NCBI GenBank assembly: GCA_013368445.1
Contig: JAACJO010000026.1
Coordinates: 310,001 to 374,000, forward strand
Reading direction: 5' to 3'
Source: Leucocoprinus leucothites
Taxonomy: Eukaryota > Basidiomycota > Agaricomycetes > Agaricales > Agaricaceae
Length of the DNA stretch: 64,000 nt
Made by a program: the position numbers and the translations under genes. The notes under the pieces are model-generated. The model searched no databases. It saw only the letters and a list, made by a program, of their open reading frames with translations, and had not been told where the DNA came from. Numbering within the stretch: the first letter of the stretch is position 1; each line of letters starts with the position of its first letter. This document shows positions 58,273 through 64,000 of this stretch, one piece after another.

Positions 58273-60674
58273 ATGTCGTCTCGCAAAACACCCTCTCTCT
58301 CAGAAAACGATGAAAAATCCGTAAATTTGGGTGGAAAATCAGATGCATTTGTCTCCACAAAGGAAGTCGATACTGGTGCGGAGCTAGTTGCGGGTTACGT
58401 TGGTGAGCTAGATCCGAAGGAGGGGATTAGAATACGGTGCGTCCACTGCCTTCAAACCCATCCGACGCTCATGCAACCGTTCAGTCGCAAAATTGACAAG
58501 CATATTATACCCCTTATGTGTAGTGAGTCCTGTCGTGATTATGGTCAGAAATCAGGACGCTAACTGTGGAAACGCAGTTCTCTACTGGTTGGTATTACTC
58601 CTCGAAGTAGGACTACTCTCATATGCCAATCTCTAGGATACAGTTCATGGACAAGACCACTCTTGGGAGTGCCGCGATATTGGGAATCAGGTCTCGCCCT
58701 TTTAAGTCCACTCAACCCCATCTTAACCGATGTTTCCCAGGGAAGCAACTCATCTGACTACAAACCAGTACGTGGCGTGTCATAAGGACAATTCGAAATC
58801 TTATCTCCTATCAGATACAATTGGTAATAAGACTGGTTTAATGCCATAGTCCTCGGTATGGCAGCTAATCGTGCCTATCAGGTTGGGAACTATTTTCTAC
58901 CTAAGCTACCTTGTATTTGAATTCCCCCAAAACCTCTGCTTGCAGAGGTTTCCAGTCGCTAAATGGATGAGGTATGGTTCATTTCTCAAGAGCTCGTATT
59001 ACTCTTACCACTAGTTAGCATAAATATTGGCACATGGGCTGTTGCGCTATGCGCCCATGCCGCTTGCAAGAATTTTGCGGGCCTTTTTGTTGTCAGATTG
59101 ATTCTAGGCGCCTGTGAAGGCTCGATAACTGCCGGATTCATGATTGTCACGTCAATGTTTTATACAAGAAACGAGCAAACTGTTCGCGTGGGCTGGTGGT
59201 GTGAGTAACTCATGGCCTCGACCAATCACTCGTTGCTCAGCATCTTCAGTTTTGATGAATGGAACAGGTGAGCATCCTAAGCCTCTTCCATGGAGCTCAT
59301 CCTGATTACCCCTTTTTGACAAGCTCAAATAATCTCTGGCTTTATTAGCTTTGGGACACTTCACATACGCACTACCTCCTTCGAGCCATGGCAATGGTGA
59401 GGTACTCGGAAGACACGGAGGGCAAACACTCATCCTTCGCAGGCTGATGATTATCACTGGGGCCTTGACACTTCTGACCGCTCTAGCCTTCTGGTACGTG
59501 GATAAGCGTCGACTAGTATTTGGACTTCGTTCAACAAGAACAGGTTTTTGTTTCCGGACTCGCCTACGACAGCCTGGTTTTTGACGATGGAGGAACGAGC
59601 CAAGGCTATCCGACGCATCAAGGTGAGGGACTGTCTTCGTAATCTTTATGGTGATATTCAGAGATTTCCTAGGAAAATCAAACTGGAGTTGAAAATAAAC
59701 AGTTTAAGAAAGACCAGTTCGTACCCTAACTGGTACATCGATTCTTACGCTTATATACTCCCGACATATCTGTAGGATGATAGAAGCCTTCACGGATCCC
59801 AAGACTTGGCTATTTGCACTATTCTCAGCCCTGGATAACGTTCCTAACTCACTTACCAATCAACGTCAGATAATCGTAGCCTCGTTTGGTTTCAGTCTAC
59901 TCCAGACGACTTTGCTCTCATGCGTAGATGGAGTCATTGAGATTATCACAATTTGGGTAGGAATCAGCATTGCTTCCCGGATCCCAAACAGTCGTGCATA
60001 TGTTGGAGCGATTTTCATGGTCCCGAATCTCCTCGGTGTATTCATGATGAATTTCCTCCCCTGGAGCAACCAAATCGGCCTTCTTTTCGCGGAATGGCTA
60101 ACAGGTTAGCGTTTGTCCCAGCAGCCACCGGATTGTTGACTTATAGACTCTAGGTGTTGGCACCACGGGTTTTGTTCTCGCCTTGGCCTGGCTCTCGAGT
60201 GTGACTTCTGGACACACGAAAAAGGTTACAGTTAATGCCATCATGCTCTCTGCATATTGCGTCGGCAATGCCGCTGGTCCCTTCATGTGGCAAGCTCAAT
60301 ATAAACCAAGGTGAGCTACCTTATCCGTGCCGAGCGACAATGATACCTCTAAATCACTCGAAATAGGAATCACGTCCCATGGATCATCATTGGCGTTTGT
60401 TATCTGCTGTGCATGATCCTTCTCTTGGTTCTCCGCTTTATCATGAACAAAGAAAACAAGCGGCGTGATGCAGAGACTAGAGACACAACGTACGATGAAA
60501 TTTATGTCGAGCGCAAGAACAGTGACGGGAGTATCGGTAAAATCCGAGTTGATAAGGTACGAAATATTAAATCAGCTCGGCGTTTCACTGTTAGGATACT
60601 GAATGAGATGATTAATCCAGGAATATCTGGACCTTACGGACATTCAAAACCGGGACTTCCGCTATGTATTGTAG
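58273..60674 (+). CDS. MFS transporter of the Dal5 (ACS) family
   Basis: Proton-coupled major facilitator for organic anions; the fungal Dal5 branch takes up allantoate, ureidosuccinate or vitamin-like acids. It starts MSSRKTPSLSENDEK in a polar N-terminal tail. Then RKIDKHIIPLM, QFMDKTTLGSAAILGIREA, LGTIFYLSYLVFEFPQNL, FAGLFVVRLILGACEGSI, YTRNEQTVRVGWW and FLMNGTAQIISG are hallmark segments of this family. A middle loop (FPDSPTTAWFLTMEERAKA) separates the halves. The second half has WLFALFSALDNVPNSL, AYVGAIFMVPNLLG and YCVGNAAGPFMWQAQYKP. After the last intron it ends EYLDLTDIQNRDFRYVL, the typical C-terminus. At least eleven exons, about 500 residues, and no break seen. The exact substrate is unknown. 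Confidence 0.9.
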
Positions 60675-63650
60675 CTCAACCCCGTTTTTGATGAATTATG
60701 AGAACCAATCTTGCTGTATCCAAGGTCTGAATTCACAGACTTAGTGTAATGAAGTCGATTTAAATAACATGATTTGCCTCTCATCACGATTTGTAGCTAC
60801 ACTTTTCTTGATGCATGAATGATAGCTGAATGATGAATCCCACCGTGACCCTGTTTGACCTGCCACTTGTTGGCAGTCACCCCGTTTGTCCCTGTATTTT
60901 GAAGTTTGAACCCAGAGGCAAAACGCCGCACCGGCAAGGAGTCCAATATCACTCTTTAAGCATGTTCACTTGATAACTTGGTCTTCGGATTCCTTACGTG
61001 ACAATCGTGAGACTCAAACGCCCTTCATCGCCCTGACTGTCCCGACTTGGCTTTCGACATCGGTCAATGTTTGATGCCGCTATTTTCAATCCTCAGTATG
61101 TCGTCAAAAGTGATGATCAGCATAATTTTTGAGCTGCACCTGCCTCGAGCTAACATTGTCTAGTGTCAAGTTTGAGATCCCATCTCGGCCCTGTCTCTCA
61201 GTTTGCTTAATCACTTTTAGCGGGGGGATGTCGCATAACTTTTAGACAGCCGTCTGCCATCGGTTTTCAGGTACATGATGGGCATACTTCATGAAAAATT
61301 CGATGGCAAAGGTCCAACGGACACCTCGCACAGCGCACTTGTGGCTCAGGAGCCTGATGCTCATGGAACCGAGCGCCACCGTACAGCGGCGATAAGGCCG
61401 TCAAAGACGATTGCTTCCGTGTCCGACTATGAGCGCCACCAGCCACACGAGCTCTGCCCCTTCATGGGAGAGCTGACCTAACGTGGCGCACCGGGACTCT
61501 CTCGCAATCGAAGTCGAAGAGCATTTCTCACTGCCGGTTGCGCATTAATTCCCATGTTATCTGCCCTTACATAATCTCGGATATATTCGTCGAATTCACG
61601 CAGTGCTCCAGTATTAGGCTTGTTCATGCAAAGACTCTACTTTTTGGTCTCCACGATAGGGCACAATTTTAGAATAGCTCACAGATTCTGACAGGCAAGA
61701 GAAAGATGTGGAGGATATTGTTACAGTTTCTATGCAAACAACTTGATTACAATTATAAATGAAGATACTATGTGACAGTAGTCCAATCCTACGAAAGGAA
61801 GTTCGGATTCAAGGTCGTTTGTGCGTCGTCGAATGAGTCCTGTGTCGGATTTTCAGTAAACTGGAAATTGTACCCTTTTTGAAGCTGAACCTTAACTGGA
61901 AGTCTCCCAAAGCCCATAACATAAGAACCCACGTTAATTATTTTCAGAATCTTTGGTTGGATTTCCCGACATTCTAAAATTCTGGGGTTCGTCAGCTGCT
62001 ACGTGAACCGGAGTCAGTTTGGGGGTGCAATGATGAAGGATAACAAAATTACAAGCTTCCAAGCTTCGACCTTCGTGGTCAGGTGTAGGATTTCCGACGA
62101 TAGCGAAGTTTTCTGCTTAGATATTGAGTCATTTATGAAACTTGTGAGGACAAATGCATTTACGAGGTTGCAGTGTCCCGGGTGCGGGAGCGCAAGCCAC
62201 GTTTGAAATAAGAGCAAATCCTAAGACGAGCAAAAGTGACGAGCGCATCGGGTGAATGGATGATGGATGGAGGAGTAGTGCAGTTCGAGAGGAAGCAGAA
62301 AGCCGTACCTCTGTCTTAATGTTCTTCGGGCTTTATACTTGAGCGTGTTCCAAAGTGGGATGTCTCAAGATATGATTTTCTGGAAGTCGTCCGCTGTCTG
62401 TTTCAAATTGAGTGGTATTGTTGGTCACTGTTGGACTGGAAGGGGGCCAGTTCTAATCATTATGATGTATGGGACTGAGATCTGATATCGTATGTGATTT
62501 CTGTCCTCTTATTTTGGCGAATAAGGTTTAATTCAAGTCTACTTCGCTTCTGCCCATGGAGCCTCTATGAGCCTTCTCCTTCCATGAAACCCATTCCAAG
62601 GTTCGACTTTCTGGGTCATGCTCCTAAGAATATACGGTAAGATATCCTATGGGGAAAAAGAACCCCTTTTCCCGTTACGACCAATAGACGCGAAGGTGAT
62701 ACTTTCTATATTTGTCCCGAAGTCGAAACAGCGGCACTTGCCTGAAAGCTTTCCATTATGCACCTGTGAAGCTAGGAAAAGGAGGAGCAAGGTCACAATT
62801 GGACATGCGATGATTTCGCCCCCGAGTCCCGTTTTGTCAAGCCTGAAACCATGAAATACTCTCGCGACCGCTCTGAAGCTCCCAGTGTCCACCCTTCCAG
62901 CACCCAGTATTTGGACTTTAAAACTCGGAGTGCACTGAATGAGATCTGTACGGTGTGTTCCTTGATATCCAGTATTTCGTGAAGGTTTATCTTTTAGTTT
63001 GTGCTCGCCATTCCGACAGACAAATAATGGAGGACATGCGAATGTGAGAGTAGTGGCTCGATACCACAATTCGAAACTCTCTGACGACTGGGTTGACCAT
63101 CTGACAACGTCTCTCATGGCTCAGGTATCGCGACGGTGAACAATGATACGTCCAATTGTCGGTGATTGTTTTCTGCTTTCTTTTCCCAGGCTCACTGGTA
63201 GACACGACGGCAGTTTTCCCGGGTAACGTAGCACCTGAGCAGCTGACTTGAGATCAGGCCAAGATCACTGCCATCACTCGATGGTTCGAAGACATCTGTC
63301 CGGCCCTATGGTCTACAGCCTTGAGCCCAGGTCTCTGTCCCCTGCCGATACGGGGGCCAAGTTGATCCACGTTGATTCCACAGCCGTCCTGCATGGCGGC
63401 TCTAAGGATCGACCCTTGAGGCCGATTAAATTTTAGGTGTCTCCCTGACATGTCAGCCGATTTGTAAGCGCTGATGGGTCACGTTTGATGGAAAACTGAA
63501 TTGTTCGGTTAAAGAATCCGCTTTGGCACCCTTGCGGCTCTATCTAAACATAGACTCCCACTCCTCCAGCTTGCACATGAAAACGGGGACCGAAGGGAAC
63601 AAGACGTCTCCTTACAACTGATGCGCTCCCAGGCTTGAACCCAATCCACC
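60675..63650. other. Long intergenic DNA, no confident gene
   Basis: Three kilobases with only short open frames (for example 61275-61481, 62003-62206 and 62647-63117). I recognise none. A frame at 62003 has one CPGCGSAS pair but no wider family pattern. The last part is the promoter of the seven-helix gene. Confidence 0.45.
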
Positions 63651-64000
63651 ATGAGCAACCCCTACGCACCGCCAAACGAGACTTCCTTCGAGTTGTACAA
63701 CGAGCGGACCATTATCGATGGCCTGTTTCTTGGTGCCATAGCTTATGGTGAGTTATGATTTATGTTTACACCTTTTAAAAAAAAAGCAGTTTGATCAACA
63801 ATCTGTCTGATGTTCTCAGGTGTTCACCTCACTCTTTTCATCTGGTGTTTCCACTTACTCCTCCAGAAGAAGAAATCTCGACCCGATTACCTTCTCATGC
63901 TCTATGTTTCACTCTTGTTCATCATGGGCAACATTGGCAACGGAACCAACATCAAAGTTGGAGAACTGACGTTCGTGGACAACCGGAATTTCCCAGGAGG
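63651..64000 (+). CDS. Seven-helix membrane protein, partial at window end
   Basis: The start MSNPYAPPNETSFELYNERT matches the gene at 35901-37088 almost residue for residue (MSNPNAPAGESAFELYNERT). The intron, at 63748-63819, falls at the same place, after GAIAYG. The next exon continues VHLTLFIWCFHLLLQKKKS, LYVSLLFIMGNIGNGT and NFPGG, where the window ends. Only about 90 residues are seen. Confidence 0.85.

Noticed and set aside
62003..62206. Small frame with a CPGCG pair, considered as a zinc-binding peptide
   Set aside because: Only one Cys pair, no partner His or Cys at a fitting distance, and no copy elsewhere.
1..64000. CRISPR arrays, bacterial operons or prophage genes
   Set aside because: The gene structure is eukaryotic throughout, and no regularly spaced repeats or phage-type genes were seen.

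Overview
The window looks like nuclear DNA of a mushroom-forming basidiomycete (Agaricomycetes). The protein-coding genes are split by many 45-65 base GT-AG introns, several families are typical of that class (DUF6534 seven-helix proteins, F-box families, a basidiomycete-type terpene synthase), and the tRNA has a short intron next to its anticodon. All exon joins below were read by eye and have no transcript support.

Layout. 1.7-6.9 kb: two F-box genes on the plus strand, the second possibly damaged. 7.1-18.4 kb: a large imperfect inverted duplication. Its left arm (7127-12345) runs from a 3' stub of a protein kinase gene through a decayed DUF6534 gene and a gene-free block to an intact QCR6 (cytochrome bc1 hinge subunit). 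Its right arm (13738-18399) mirrors this, but QCR6 is reduced to its first 15 codons, the DUF6534 copy has a nonsense codon, and the kinase gene beyond is complete. Between the arms lies a spacer holding a VPS33-like fragment joined to a fragment of the F-box gene at 20.6 kb. 18.4-27.5 kb: housekeeping genes: a Ran1-type kinase, an F-box protein, a J-domain protein, tRNA-Ala(UGC), transaldolase and a WRAP53/TCAB1-like WD-repeat protein.

27.8-34.2 kb: three small Cys/His-rich genes plus decayed pieces of the same family, interleaved with a Tc1/mariner-type MITE and a terpene synthase. 34.6-39.2 kb: a membrane-protein ORF, a seven-helix protein gene and an unrecognised 303-residue gene. 39.5-48.6 kb: three tandem cytochrome P450 genes on the minus strand, with a duplicated upstream block before the first two. 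Together with the terpene synthase, they could form a terpenoid biosynthetic locus (inference). 48.6-51.1 kb: repeat-bearing DNA without a gene. 51.1-60.7 kb: a vacuolar-type alpha-mannosidase, a fourth Cys/His-rich gene and a Dal5-type MFS transporter. The window ends inside a second copy of the seven-helix gene (from 63651).

The most unusual items are the inverted duplication with unequal decay of its two arms, and the Cys/His-rich family, whose members carry two modules with identical C-x2-H-x4-C-x2-C spacing on separate exons. I do not recognise that family as a described domain.
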